Shown here one piece after another: positions 22,389 to 30,278 of a stretch of 31,393 nt of DNA. Numbering within the stretch: the stretch's first letter is position 1; the number at the start of each line of letters is the position of its first letter. The stretch spans positions 1 through 31,393 of the forward strand of contig DAOUJI010000052.1 of NCBI GenBank assembly GCA_034422875.1, given 5' to 3'. The position numbers were made by a program, and so were the translations under genes. This stretch comes from DAOUJI01 sp034422875 (GTDB lineage: Bacteria; Chloroflexota; Dehalococcoidia; Lucifugimonadales; JAGWBF01). Under the pieces are notes generated by a model. The model was not told the origin of the DNA, did not search any database, and saw nothing but the letters and a program-made list of their open reading frames with translations.

Positions 22389-23064
22389 AAAAAGATCGCT
22401 GAGGGAAGATGCGGCGGTACACGCCCGGTGAGCCGGGAGCGTGGTCGTAGTCGCCGCCGATGTATTCGTTCATAGTGTCCGTCTTGCGCCACTCATTCCA
22501 TGCAATGGTCTGCGAGACGTTCTCGTGCTCGAACTCGTAGAGGGTCAAATACTTGGGGCCCCGTCCCTCTATGCACTGGAACCGCCGTGCGTACAGGCAG
22601 CCTGGAAGAGCAGTGTTCTGAGGCAGGCGGATGTTGTTATAGTAGTGGTTGTACTTTTCCTCGATTTCCGCAGGAACTTCCATACGCCCCACCTGGACCG
22701 CCGGAGGCATTGGCCTGCCCAGCGCTTCCGGGTCTTCCGTCTCCGGGTAGATTCGCGTGTAGACGTTGCGGATGGTAAGCCGGGCGCCTCCCCGCGCCTG
22801 TATGCTGCGGGTCCACTCGGGAGGATTGTCCCGGTAGGCGTTTCGCTCCGGCGTCGAGAATACGCCGAAGTCCTCATGCTCATAGATGGCCAGATACCTG
22901 GGGGAACCTCTCACTGCCTCGTACCGGGCGGCGTCAAGGTATCCGGGCATTTTCAGCAGGTCGGGTATGTGCTCCTCGTTGTACCAGCGGTTCCACTCGT
23001 CGTCCATTTCCGGGTCAACGTCGGCGAAAACAACCGATATGACTGTTCCCTTCTTCCTGGTCAT
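22387..23064 (-). CDS. Tandem dimeric alpha/beta-barrel (ferredoxin-like) domain protein
   Basis: The 225-aa protein contains two copies of one domain. Each half has an acidic or aromatic N-x-W/Y-Y helix followed by a [YF]-L-x-[IL]-YE strand: EWNRWYNEEHIPDLLKMPGY with RYLAIYEHED, then KYNHYYNNIRLPQNTALPGC with KYLTLYEFEH. This is the EthD/monooxygenase-like dimeric barrel fold, here made within one chain. Proteins of this kind act as small accessory enzymes or monooxygenases in degradation pathways. AGGAGG eight bases before the ATG supports the start. It lies between SDR and molybdenum hydroxylase genes in one operon. The function is unproven. Confidence 0.8.
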   Translation of the reverse strand: MTRKKGTVISVVFADVDPEMDDEWNRWYNEEHIPDLLKMPGYLDAARYEAVRGSPRYLAIYEHEDFGVFSTPERNAYRDNPPEWTRSIQARGGARLTIRNVYTRIYPETEDPEALGRPMPPAVQVGRMEVPAEIEEKYNHYYNNIRLPQNTALPGCLYARRFQCIEGRGPKYLTLYEFEHENVSQTIAWNEWRKTDTMNEYIGGDYDHAPGSPGVYRRIFPQRSF

Positions 23065-23129
23065 TTGCGTCCTCCTGACGGGCGGCTGGCCGGCCGCCTC
23101 TACGAGAATTCCGTGTGCGGGAACCGTAA

Positions 23130-23888
23130 CTACATGGCGGTCCGACCACCGTCGATGACCACCTCCGAGCCAGTCATGTAGGACGATTCGTCGGAGGCAA
23201 GGAAAAGGACTCCATAAGCTATTTCCGAAGACTCGCCCATGCGACCCAGGGGCACCCGTTCCATGCGGGTCGCCATCTCATCGGGCCTTGCCATCCGGGT
23301 CTCCTGGACCATGGGGGTGTCGATGGGGCCGGGATGGACGGAGTTGCAGCGAATGTTGTCTTTGGCATGCTGGACGGCTGTCGCCTTGGTGAACAGCCGC
23401 ACCCCGCCCTTACTGGCGGCGTAGGCGGAGGATGAAGGGGAGGCAGGCGCGATTCCTGCTCCAGAGGAGATGTTGATTATGGAGCCGCCTCCGGCCCTAA
23501 TCATGGCCGGTATGGAGTGTTTAGTGCCCAGGAACACTCCCCGCATGTTCACGGCCATGACCAGGTCCCACTCCTCAACGGGCATCTCATCTATGGCGGA
23601 CCAGGTCACGATACCGGCGTTGTTGACCAGAACGTTCAGCCGCCCGTACTTGGATTCCGCCAACTCCACGGCCTTGCGCCAATCGTCCTCCTGGGTCACG
23701 TCAAGGTGCACATAAGCTGCGGCGCCGCCAAGCTCACGGATTTCCGCCTCCACCTGGGCGCCCAATTCGTCCCGTATGTCCCCGATTACTACGCTGGCGC
23801 CCTCGGATGCGAAGAGGCGGGCCTCTTCCGCTCCCTGACCCCGGGCTCCGCCGGATATGATGGCCGTTTTGCCGTCTAGACGTCCCAT
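23130..23888 (-). CDS. Short-chain dehydrogenase/reductase (SDR)
   Basis: From the ATG at 23888 the protein has 252 aa. It has the cofactor turn SGGARGQG (12-19), NNAG (89-92), catalytic S141/S142 in NISSGAG, and Y156-x-x-x-K160 in YAASK, followed by HPGPIDTPM and SYMTGSEVVIDGG. An acidic GD at the end of the second strand (VVIGDIRD) suggests NAD(H) preference. GGAG lies upstream of this ATG; an in-frame ATG at 23918 would only add a nonconserved extension. It is the first gene of a minus-strand operon read from the promoter at 23960-23988 and probably oxidises a hydroxyl group of the pathway substrate. Confidence 0.94.
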   Translation of the reverse strand: MGRLDGKTAIISGGARGQGAEEARLFASEGASVVIGDIRDELGAQVEAEIRELGGAAAYVHLDVTQEDDWRKAVELAESKYGRLNVLVNNAGIVTWSAIDEMPVEEWDLVMAVNMRGVFLGTKHSIPAMIRAGGGSIINISSGAGIAPASPSSSAYAASKGGVRLFTKATAVQHAKDNIRCNSVHPGPIDTPMVQETRMARPDEMATRMERVPLGRMGESSEIAYGVLFLASDESSYMTGSEVVIDGGRTAM

Positions 23889-23959
23889 GAGACTCCGCCT
23901 TTCCGGCCCTGACCCCACCCCTCCCCATAAGAAGGGAATGGGCCTGTGTCGTTAAGCAG

Positions 23960-23988
23960 AGAATACTTGGGCGCGGGATGGGTGTCAA
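23960..23988 (-). promoter_or_regulatory. Promoter of the SDR-molybdenum hydroxylase operon
   Basis: TTGACA (23988-23983) and TATTCT (23965-23960) are separated by exactly 17 bases on the minus strand. The surrounding 38 bases (23955-23992) match 28926-28963 upstream of the fused CoA-transferase at 31 positions without gaps, including GCCCAAG next to the -10 box. Confidence 0.7.
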
Positions 23989-24162
23989 ACCGAAATGCTT
24001 CAGGAATCGACGTGGCATCGGGCCTCGGTTCTCCAAGGTGTCGGAAGGTCTGCCAGGGCGCTGGTCCTGTCTCATCCCGATAGCGAAGACCTAGATGTAA
24101 CGGGTCTGCGGCGTTTGCCGAGCAGAGAGATGACGCTCTACCTCGCTGAAAGAAGGATGTAG

Positions 24163-24200
24163 TATAGTACGAGCTCAGAGCAAAATTGTTGACATGTCAA
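24163..24200 (+). promoter_or_regulatory. Candidate -10 box and perfect 12-base palindrome upstream of the DUF35/thiolase pair
   Basis: TATAGT (24163-24168) has no clear -35 partner. TTGACATGTCAA (24189-24200) begins about 14 bases after the implied start site, a common position for a repressor site; its first half could also be read as a -35 box, but no -10 box follows at the right distance. No regulator gene is nearby. Confidence 0.3.
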
Positions 24201-24250
24201 AGCTCCTCGTTTTGGGATCCATAGGAAACTAACACAAGGAGAAGGAAAAT

Positions 24251-24661
24251 ATGGTAAAGCAGGGTGTCGCCCCCGATGAGCTGACCAAACCCTTCTGGGA
24301 CGCGGCCAACGAGGGTCGGCTGGTCATCCAGAACTGTAAAGCCTGCGACCGGCTCCAGCACCCGCCGGCGCCAGCGTGCGACCGGTGCGGCTCGGGGGAC
24401 AATCTGGAGTGGAAGCAGATGAGCGGGCGCGGCAAGATATACAACTACGGAGTGGTCTACGACTGCCCTATCAGGCTGCTTCAGGACGACCAACCCTTCA
24501 ACGTCGCAGTAATTACGTTGGACGACGACTCAGACATCCAGATGTACTCTCATCTCCCGGGAACTCCTGTGGACGAGGTTCCATTGGGGGCCAGTGTGGA
24601 GGTCCTGTTCGAGGCCACCGCCAACGGCCAAAAGGTGCCCGAGTGGCGCGTAGTCAGCTAG
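24251..24661 (+). CDS. DUF35 zinc-ribbon/OB-fold protein, partner of the thiolase-like protein
   Basis: The 136-aa protein has CKACDRLQHPPAPACDRCGS (about residues 29-48), a four-cysteine rubredoxin-like zinc ribbon, followed by an OB-fold beta barrel (SGRGKIYNYGVVYDCP ... VPEWRVVS). Such proteins bind acyl-CoA or partner with thiolase-like enzymes. In actinobacterial steroid side-chain degradation a DUF35 domain and the thiolase-like Ltp2 form an aldolase. AAGGAGAAGGAAA precedes the ATG directly. The thiolase-like gene begins 48 bases later on the same strand, so the pair is an operon. The substrate is unknown. Confidence 0.9.
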   Translation: MVKQGVAPDELTKPFWDAANEGRLVIQNCKACDRLQHPPAPACDRCGSGDNLEWKQMSGRGKIYNYGVVYDCPIRLLQDDQPFNVAVITLDDDSDIQMYSHLPGTPVDEVPLGASVEVLFEATANGQKVPEWRVVS

Positions 24662-24709
24662 ACGCTCGCATCCGCTTGGACTTGAAAGCTCGCAGGGAGG
24701 AATGACCAA

Positions 24710-26044
24710 ATGACAACCCAGCATGCTCCGATTTCGATGTACCGGACAGAGGAAGGTGGGGGGCTATGGGAACACAGAGGGAACGTGGCGGCCGTCGGTG
24801 TTGGGCACTCTCCCACTGCCCGGCGCTGGGACTGGAAACCCGAGACCAGCGTGGGCGCCAACAGCATCCTGGCCCTCAGGAGAGCTATAGAGGACTCAGG
24901 CGTCTCGCCGGACGAGATCGACGGCTTGGTCCTGGACCCGGGGACCGCTACGGGGGCTCACTGGCCGGAAGGCCAGCCCCTTCCTATGGACGTAATCAAC
25001 TCCTTTGAGACCACCAGCGACCCCTTGGACGGCATCGCCAAGCTGAGCGCCGAGTGGCTATTGAAGAACATGCCGGAGCTGGTGAACGTTAAATTCACCA
25101 TGTACTGTCGGGTGCCGCCCTACGGCTGTATGTCCCAATGCGTCGTTCTTGGCGCCCAGGCTGTGGGCGCCGGCCTCGCTCAGACCTGCCTGGTGCTCAA
25201 AGGATGGCACAACATGGAAGGCCGGTACTACCAGGGAGGGGCTAACGCCGGGGACGATGTCCCTGGGACTACCGGGATTAGCCGTCTCTGGGGCACCCCG
25301 GCGTCCTTTGGCACGGCCCTGCAGTTCGCGGAGTACTGCCGGAAGTATGGCAAGAACCACGACATGATGGCGCCCTTTATGGTCAATTCAAGAAGGAATG
25401 GACTGTTGTTTCCGGAAGGGTATTGGGCCCAGCACAGGCCTGAACAACTGACGGAGGAGGACTACCTGGCCGCCCGGTGGATCGCCAAGCCTGCTAACCT
25501 CTTCGACAACGACATACCGATTATGGCGAGCGCCGCCTACGTCTTCACCACCGCTGAACGGGCCAAGGACATGAAGCAAAAGCCCGTCTACATCCTGAAT
25601 CACGCGTCAAGCAGGATCAAGCCAAGAAGCCTCACTCCAACCCTGGACGAAGTCGAGGCCGAAACCGCCAGGTCAGCCAGGAAGATATATGAGGGCGCCG
25701 GAATCACCGCAAACGATCTCTCCTTCGAGAACATGTATGACGGCTTCTCCCTGTTCCATCAGTTCCACATCGAGGGGTTGGGCTACAGGGGCATAAAATT
25801 CGGAGAAGCCCTGGACTTCTACCAGACAGACATCAGCATCGAAGGGCCGAACCCCGTTTCCCCCAGCGGCGGCAACATCGGGAGCGGCCGCAGCCGTTTC
25901 TGGATGCACACGGACTGCATCCAGCAGTTGCAAGGACGGGCGGGCGCACGGCAGGTCACGGGCGTAAAGCCGGAGATCGCCGTCTCCGGCGGTCCCATGC
26001 CCCTGGACGGCGACTTCACTGTGTGGAGCACAACCCCAGGTTAG
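24710..26044 (+). CDS. Thiolase-like protein (SCP-x/Ltp type) with altered active site
   Basis: The 444-aa protein has the thiolase fold: VGVGHSPTARRWDWKPE near the N-terminus, SVGANSILALRRAIEDSGVSPDEIDGL, and ENMYDGFSLFHQFHIEGLGY. Key catalytic features are altered. No cysteine sits in a CxSG context (C133, C140 and C144 are nearby), and the C-terminal GHP-type histidine motif is replaced by GGNIGSGRSR. This resembles Ltp2-like proteins that catalyse retro-aldol cleavage of a side-chain acyl-CoA together with DUF35. GGAGGAA lies upstream of the ATG. It ends 53 bases before the convergent fused CoA-transferase gene. Thiolytic activity is doubtful; aldolase activity is the better guess. Confidence 0.85.
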   Translation: MTTQHAPISMYRTEEGGGLWEHRGNVAAVGVGHSPTARRWDWKPETSVGANSILALRRAIEDSGVSPDEIDGLVLDPGTATGAHWPEGQPLPMDVINSFETTSDPLDGIAKLSAEWLLKNMPELVNVKFTMYCRVPPYGCMSQCVVLGAQAVGAGLAQTCLVLKGWHNMEGRYYQGGANAGDDVPGTTGISRLWGTPASFGTALQFAEYCRKYGKNHDMMAPFMVNSRRNGLLFPEGYWAQHRPEQLTEEDYLAARWIAKPANLFDNDIPIMASAAYVFTTAERAKDMKQKPVYILNHASSRIKPRSLTPTLDEVEAETARSARKIYEGAGITANDLSFENMYDGFSLFHQFHIEGLGYRGIKFGEALDFYQTDISIEGPNPVSPSGGNIGSGRSRFWMHTDCIQQLQGRAGARQVTGVKPEIAVSGGPMPLDGDFTVWSTTPG

Positions 26045-26097
26045 AGAATGCTGCTGGTGACATCGGCAAGCTGTCTGGAACGGCAACAAATAGAAGT

Positions 26098-28782
26098 CTA
26101 AACGACGTTGGACTCACCGAGGACCGCCAGCTCGGACGGCTGGAGCCCCAACTCACCACAGTAGACTTCTATGTTGTCTTCCCCGATCAGCGGAGCTCGC
26201 CGACGGATACTCCAGGGAGAGCCGTTGTATATGCCTGCAGGCCCAGGGTATTTGAAGCTGCGCCCCAACTCAGGATGCTCCACCTCGACCCAGAAGCCCC
26301 GGTCCTCCAGGTGGCCGTCATCTATCAGGTCTTCGGGAGTCCGGACCAATCCCCAACCGAAACCCCTCTCCTGGCCGCCGTAGGCCAGCTCCTCTGCGGT
26401 GAGATTAGCGGCAAATTGCGTCACCAGGTCGACGATGTGGGAGACCTTCTCGCGGACCACCTTGGGGTCCTGATAGCTGGGGTCTTGCAGGTCTCCAGCC
26501 ACGCCATAGGTGTCCATCCACTCAGCCAGAGTTACGATTTGTCGAGGACCAAGCTGGCCGACGGAAGCGTGCATAAATCTGCCGTCCTTACAGAGGAACT
26601 GAGACGGGGGACGGGGCACGGCTGAGGCGTGACGCCCTGTCTGCCGGAGGGGGACAGCGCCGGTGTATATATAGTTGGCCACGTGGAACTCGGTGGTGAG
26701 GGCACAGGCGTCATGAATGGACGCATCGATGTATTGCCCTCGCCCTGTTTCAGTCCGGTGCATTAGCGCCGCCATGATAGCCATGTTGGCATAGTGGGAT
26801 CCTATGTGCCAGGCCTGCCCGCCTCCTCCTGCTATCGGGGGGGCGTCCGGCAGGTCCTCCTGGTCGTAACCGCAGCACGCCATCTGGCCTCCGACAGCCA
26901 GGTGGAGCAGGTCGCTGGTGACGTAGTCCCGCCAAGGCCCTGTTTGTCCGAAGGGAGTAAGCGAGCACAAGATCAACCGGGGATTCAGCTCCTTCAGGTC
27001 CTCGTATCCCAGTCCAAGGGATGGCAGGTAACCCGGTTTCAACGTCTCCAGGATAACGTCTGCGTTGGAGGCCAGGCGTCGGAAGAGGCTTCGGCCGTCC
27101 GAAGTTTCCAGGTTGAGGGTGATCCCTCGCTTGGAGGTGTTGTAGTGCCAGAAGGAGATGCTTTTCTCTCTATCAGGAATGTCATCCAGGAAGGGTCCCT
27201 GGGTACGGCTCGAAACTCCGCCGGGAGGCTCTATCTTGATGACGTCGGCCCCCAGGTCCGCCATCAGCTTGCCGCAGAACTCCCCCTTCTCGTCAGCCAA
27301 CTCCAACACCCTTAGGCCCGACAGAGGGCCGCTTGGGTTGTGCCCTGAAGTCTCCGACGCGGTTCTCTCCGGCGTTCCTGATACCTTATTTTGGCGAGCC
27401 AGGCTCGGTCCTTCTCCAGCGGGAAGCGGGCCTCCCCGCAGCATCTCCTCAATGTAGGGGTAGCGCTCCCTGGTCTTGGGCCAAAAGGTTCCGTCCTCGT
27501 ACCCTTCCACGAATTCCTCGTGGCTCAGCTCCAGGAGACCCTCGAAGACCTCCTTGTTGTGCTGGCCAATCAATGGGCTGGGCAGATAGTGGAAGGCCGG
27601 GGTCTCGGATAGCTTGAAGGGCGCGTTCTGAAACTTCCGGAGTCCCAGGGCCGGATGGTCCAGTTCGGTGTACATCTCCCTGTGTCGGAGCTGAGGATCG
27701 TGCTCCACCCGGTCCTCGACGCTCTGCACCGGCATGGCGCCCACCCCGGCGGCCTGACAACGCTCCATCAAGTCGTACTTTTCCACCGTCAGAGTCCACT
27801 CCTGAATGCGCCGGTCCAGCTCTTCCTGGTGTTGGAGACGTCCGGCCAGTGAGGAATACTCCGTCCTGGTGGCCCACTCGGGAGAGTCCATCACATCCAC
27901 CAGACGCCTCCATTCCTCGTCGGAAAAGCAGGCGATGGCGCACCAGTCGTTGTAGCCGCCCCCTTTGGTGCGGTAGGCGTTGTGGGGAGCGACGGTGCGG
28001 CCGCGGTAGTTGCTCTCGAATGTGATTCCCGGCCAAACAGCGCGGTTCCCCGGAGGATATCCCTGGCGGCGAGAAGGTCTGCCGTTCACAGTGGCGTCCA
28101 GCAGGGCAGGCCCATTAAGGGTTATCCCAGCTATCATCTGAGAAAGGTCAACGTGTTGCCCCTGGCCAGTCATGTTGCGGTGGTAGAGGGCAGTCATGGT
28201 GGCCATAGCCATATACATGCCGCCCGTGTCGTCCAGATAGGACCAGCCCCATCCTGCGGGAGGCTTTCCGGGCAGTCCAGATTGGTAAGTCAGCCCCGAA
28301 AAGGCTTGGGCGATAGGTCCGAACGTGGTGTAGTGGCGATGACGCCCGGTATGTCCAAACCCTGCCTGGGATACGTAGACGATGTCGGGTTTCAGCTTGA
28401 GCATCTCATCGTAGCCCAATCCCCAGCTCCCCAATGCCCTGGCGCTGAAGTTCTCGATGACCACGTCCGACATGGAGATGAGACGCTTTACGAGGTCGAG
28501 GCCCTTGGGGCTGCGCAGGTTCAGAGTGACGCCGAGCTTGTTACAGTTGGTGTCGTTGAAGTTCCCCGATGTGTTCAGACTGGTCTCCACTCCCGGGGGC
28601 GTGCCTATTCCTTCGCCCCTGCCCCTCTCGCTGTCCGGCCACTCGACCTTGATGACCTCAGCGCCCAAAGCTCCCAGCCAACGGGTGGCCCATGGGCCTG
28701 CCCTCACCCACGTGAAATCAACAACACGCACTCCCGCGAGAGCTTGTGGCAATTCTCCCGTTTCTCGAGTTGACAAGGACAT
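26098..28782 (-). CDS. Fused tandem CaiB/BaiF (class III) CoA-transferase
   Basis: From the ATG at 28782 (AGGAGG six bases upstream) the protein has 894 aa, twice the normal length of about 400. Residues about 13-440 and 487-894 are each a full class III CoA-transferase: LAGVRVVDFTWVRAGPWATR and LSGLRVLELADEKGEFCGKL begin the two halves, and LGAEVIKVEWPD / LGADVIKIEPPG follow. The likely catalytic aspartate is D184 or D185 in the first half (YLDDTGGMYMA). The matching place in the second half reads AWHIGSHYANMA, without Asp, so only the first half may be catalytic. Residues about 450-486 form the linker. Enzymes of this class move CoA between organic acids. Starts further upstream would add only an Arg-rich, unlikely extension. 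Confidence 0.92.
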   Translation of the reverse strand: MSLSTRETGELPQALAGVRVVDFTWVRAGPWATRWLGALGAEVIKVEWPDSERGRGEGIGTPPGVETSLNTSGNFNDTNCNKLGVTLNLRSPKGLDLVKRLISMSDVVIENFSARALGSWGLGYDEMLKLKPDIVYVSQAGFGHTGRHRHYTTFGPIAQAFSGLTYQSGLPGKPPAGWGWSYLDDTGGMYMAMATMTALYHRNMTGQGQHVDLSQMIAGITLNGPALLDATVNGRPSRRQGYPPGNRAVWPGITFESNYRGRTVAPHNAYRTKGGGYNDWCAIACFSDEEWRRLVDVMDSPEWATRTEYSSLAGRLQHQEELDRRIQEWTLTVEKYDLMERCQAAGVGAMPVQSVEDRVEHDPQLRHREMYTELDHPALGLRKFQNAPFKLSETPAFHYLPSPLIGQHNKEVFEGLLELSHEEFVEGYEDGTFWPKTRERYPYIEEMLRGGPLPAGEGPSLARQNKVSGTPERTASETSGHNPSGPLSGLRVLELADEKGEFCGKLMADLGADVIKIEPPGGVSSRTQGPFLDDIPDREKSISFWHYNTSKRGITLNLETSDGRSLFRRLASNADVILETLKPGYLPSLGLGYEDLKELNPRLILCSLTPFGQTGPWRDYVTSDLLHLAVGGQMACCGYDQEDLPDAPPIAGGGGQAWHIGSHYANMAIMAALMHRTETGRGQYIDASIHDACALTTEFHVANYIYTGAVPLRQTGRHASAVPRPPSQFLCKDGRFMHASVGQLGPRQIVTLAEWMDTYGVAGDLQDPSYQDPKVVREKVSHIVDLVTQFAANLTAEELAYGGQERGFGWGLVRTPEDLIDDGHLEDRGFWVEVEHPELGRSFKYPGPAGIYNGSPWSIRRRAPLIGEDNIEVYCGELGLQPSELAVLGESNVV

Positions 28783-29054
28783 TAGCGCCTCCTGGTGTAA
28801 CACACCTATACGTCGGTGGCCCTTAGCCCGTAGCTTTTGGGAGAGCGGGAACCGCCTCCGCCTGTGCGCCCCGTTCGTCCCAGATGTCGGCGATTGCTGC
28901 ACTGGGCATCGTCCGGACGCTGCCAAGCTGAGAATACTTGGGCGTGTGTTAGGAGTCAATCCGCGACGCTCCATGTGTCCTTGACAACAACGGCGCCGCA
29001 TAATAGGTTGAGAAATCATCCTTGGCCGGAAGCGAATCATGGCAAGGAGACGAC
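28783..29054. other. Divergent intergenic region between the fused CoA-transferase and P450 genes
   Basis: It holds the minus-strand promoter at 28931-28959. On the plus side TTGACA (28981-28986) is followed by CATAAT only 12 bases later, too short for a standard promoter, so the P450 promoter is not assigned. AAGGAG lies five bases before the P450 ATG. Confidence 0.5.
28931..28959 (-). promoter_or_regulatory. Promoter of the fused CoA-transferase gene
   Basis: TTGACT (28959-28954) and TATTCT (28936-28931) are 17 bases apart on the minus strand. The element and its flanks match the SDR operon promoter at 31 of 38 positions, although distance to the start codon differs (about 149 here, about 72 there). 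Confidence 0.65.
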
Positions 29055-30278
29055 ATGGCCATACAGACCATCGATGACGACATATTCTCTCCTGAAGTGA
29101 TGACGGACCCTTATCCCTATTTCGGGCGGCTCCGGGACGAGGACCCCGTCCACTGGAATGAGAAGTACGACATCTGGATTATCACCCGCTACGACCACCT
29201 GGTGTGGATTGCCCGCCACCACGAGCTCTTCTCGTCGATGCAGCACAAGCTGGACCCGCGACCGCCCTATCCGCCCATCCAGGAAGATGACATGGGGCTG
29301 TACCACTACGTAACCAACTTCTTCTCCGACTGGTTCGCGCTGAGGGACCGCCCCACGCACACCGACATGCGGCGGGTCGTGCACCACTACTTCACTCCCA
29401 AGGAAACGGAGCGGTGGCGTCCTCTGGTGCGGTCGGCCATCAAGTACCTGCTGGACGAGGTGGAGGAAGACGGCCGGATGGACATGATGCGGGACTTCGC
29501 CACCCCTCTGCCAGTGCTGGTGATAGCCCAGATGCTGGGGCTTCCCACCGACGACCGCCTCTTCATACGGGAACTGGCGGAGAAGCTGACGTTCATTGGC
29601 CGGGGCGAGAGCGACCGTATGCAACCCCTGGCCGACGGCATCAAGGGGCTTATCGGCTACGTGGAACCGCTCATGGAAGAAAGGGTAGATTCCCCCAAGG
29701 ACGATCTGATGTCGATCCTGGCCGGAGGAGTCAGGACGGGCGCCTACACCAGAGAAGAAGCGCTGGCCAACTCCCTGCTCCTGCTGATGGCCGGACACGA
29801 GACCACCATCAACCTCATTTGCAACGGCGCCGTGTCGTTCATGCGACACCCCGACCAGTGGGAGCTGCTCAAGTCGGACCCGGCCGGCATGACCGTAAGA
29901 GCTACCGAGGAATGTCTCCGTTACGACCCGCCGGTCAAGTCCATCGGGCGCATCGCCAGCGAAGATGTCGAGCTGGGAGACCGGACAGTGGGCAAGTTTG
30001 ACCGAATGCGTTGGTACATCGCCTCGGCCAACCGTGACCCGGAGATATTCGACGAACCGGACCGCTTCGACATCACCCGCCACCCCAACAGGCACGTGGC
30101 CTTCGGGTCAGGAATTCACCACTGCCTTGGGGCCACATTGGCTCGCCTGGAAGGTCAGGAAGCGTTTATGGCGCTGGCCGAGAGGTTCCCTGAGATGCGG
30201 CTGGAGTCGGAGGAGTTGGGGTACCACCCGACCAACAGCTTCCGGTCACTGAAGTCGCTGCCCATCTCCTGGTCTTAG
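29055..30278 (+). CDS. Cytochrome P450, soluble bacterial type
   Basis: From the ATG at 29055 (AAGGAG five bases upstream) the protein has 407 aa, the normal length for soluble bacterial P450s. The I-helix motif AGHETT is at 246-251, the K-helix ExxR is E286-C-L-R289, and the heme loop FGSGIHHCLGATLAR carries the ligand C357. There is no membrane anchor. It inserts oxygen into an unactivated C-H bond using electrons from a ferredoxin and reductase, which are not encoded in this window. It diverges from the fused CoA-transferase gene and probably starts or modifies degradation of a hydrophobic substrate. A start at 29022 is in frame but lacks a ribosome site. Confidence 0.96.
   Translation: MAIQTIDDDIFSPEVMTDPYPYFGRLRDEDPVHWNEKYDIWIITRYDHLVWIARHHELFSSMQHKLDPRPPYPPIQEDDMGLYHYVTNFFSDWFALRDRPTHTDMRRVVHHYFTPKETERWRPLVRSAIKYLLDEVEEDGRMDMMRDFATPLPVLVIAQMLGLPTDDRLFIRELAEKLTFIGRGESDRMQPLADGIKGLIGYVEPLMEERVDSPKDDLMSILAGGVRTGAYTREEALANSLLLLMAGHETTINLICNGAVSFMRHPDQWELLKSDPAGMTVRATEECLRYDPPVKSIGRIASEDVELGDRTVGKFDRMRWYIASANRDPEIFDEPDRFDITRHPNRHVAFGSGIHHCLGATLARLEGQEAFMALAERFPEMRLESEELGYHPTNSFRSLKSLPISWS

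Larger units (their letters stand above)
23889..24250. other. Divergent intergenic region between the SDR and DUF35 genes
   Basis: It holds a decayed CCCTCCCC-type repeat (about 23903-23938), the minus-strand promoter at 23960-23988, a TATAGT -10 candidate on the plus strand (24163-24168) and the palindrome TTGACATGTCAA (24189-24200). Nothing recognisable is seen in 23993-24160. Confidence 0.6.

Noticed and set aside
23070..23130. GC-rich GGCGGCTGGCCGGCCGCC stretch as a terminator or regulator site
   Set aside because: The stem is imperfect and has no T run; it lies between two genes that seem to share one operon.
24000..24160. Possible tRNA or small RNA in the divergent gap
   Set aside because: No cloverleaf or T-loop sequence and no strong promoter-terminator pair could be found by eye.
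24702..24712. ATG-ACC-AAA-TGA mini-frame before the thiolase-like gene
   Set aside because: It is only three codons and overlaps the real ATG; probably incidental, although translation coupling cannot be excluded.
28783..29040. N-terminal extension of the fused CoA-transferase from an upstream ATG at 29040
   Set aside because: The extension is Arg-rich and unlike the family, would overlap the promoter at 28931-28959, and AGGAGG points to the ATG at 28782.
29037..30095. 352-codon open frame on the minus strand opposite the P450 gene
   Set aside because: The P450 motifs are complete on the plus strand; the opposite frame is a codon-bias shadow.
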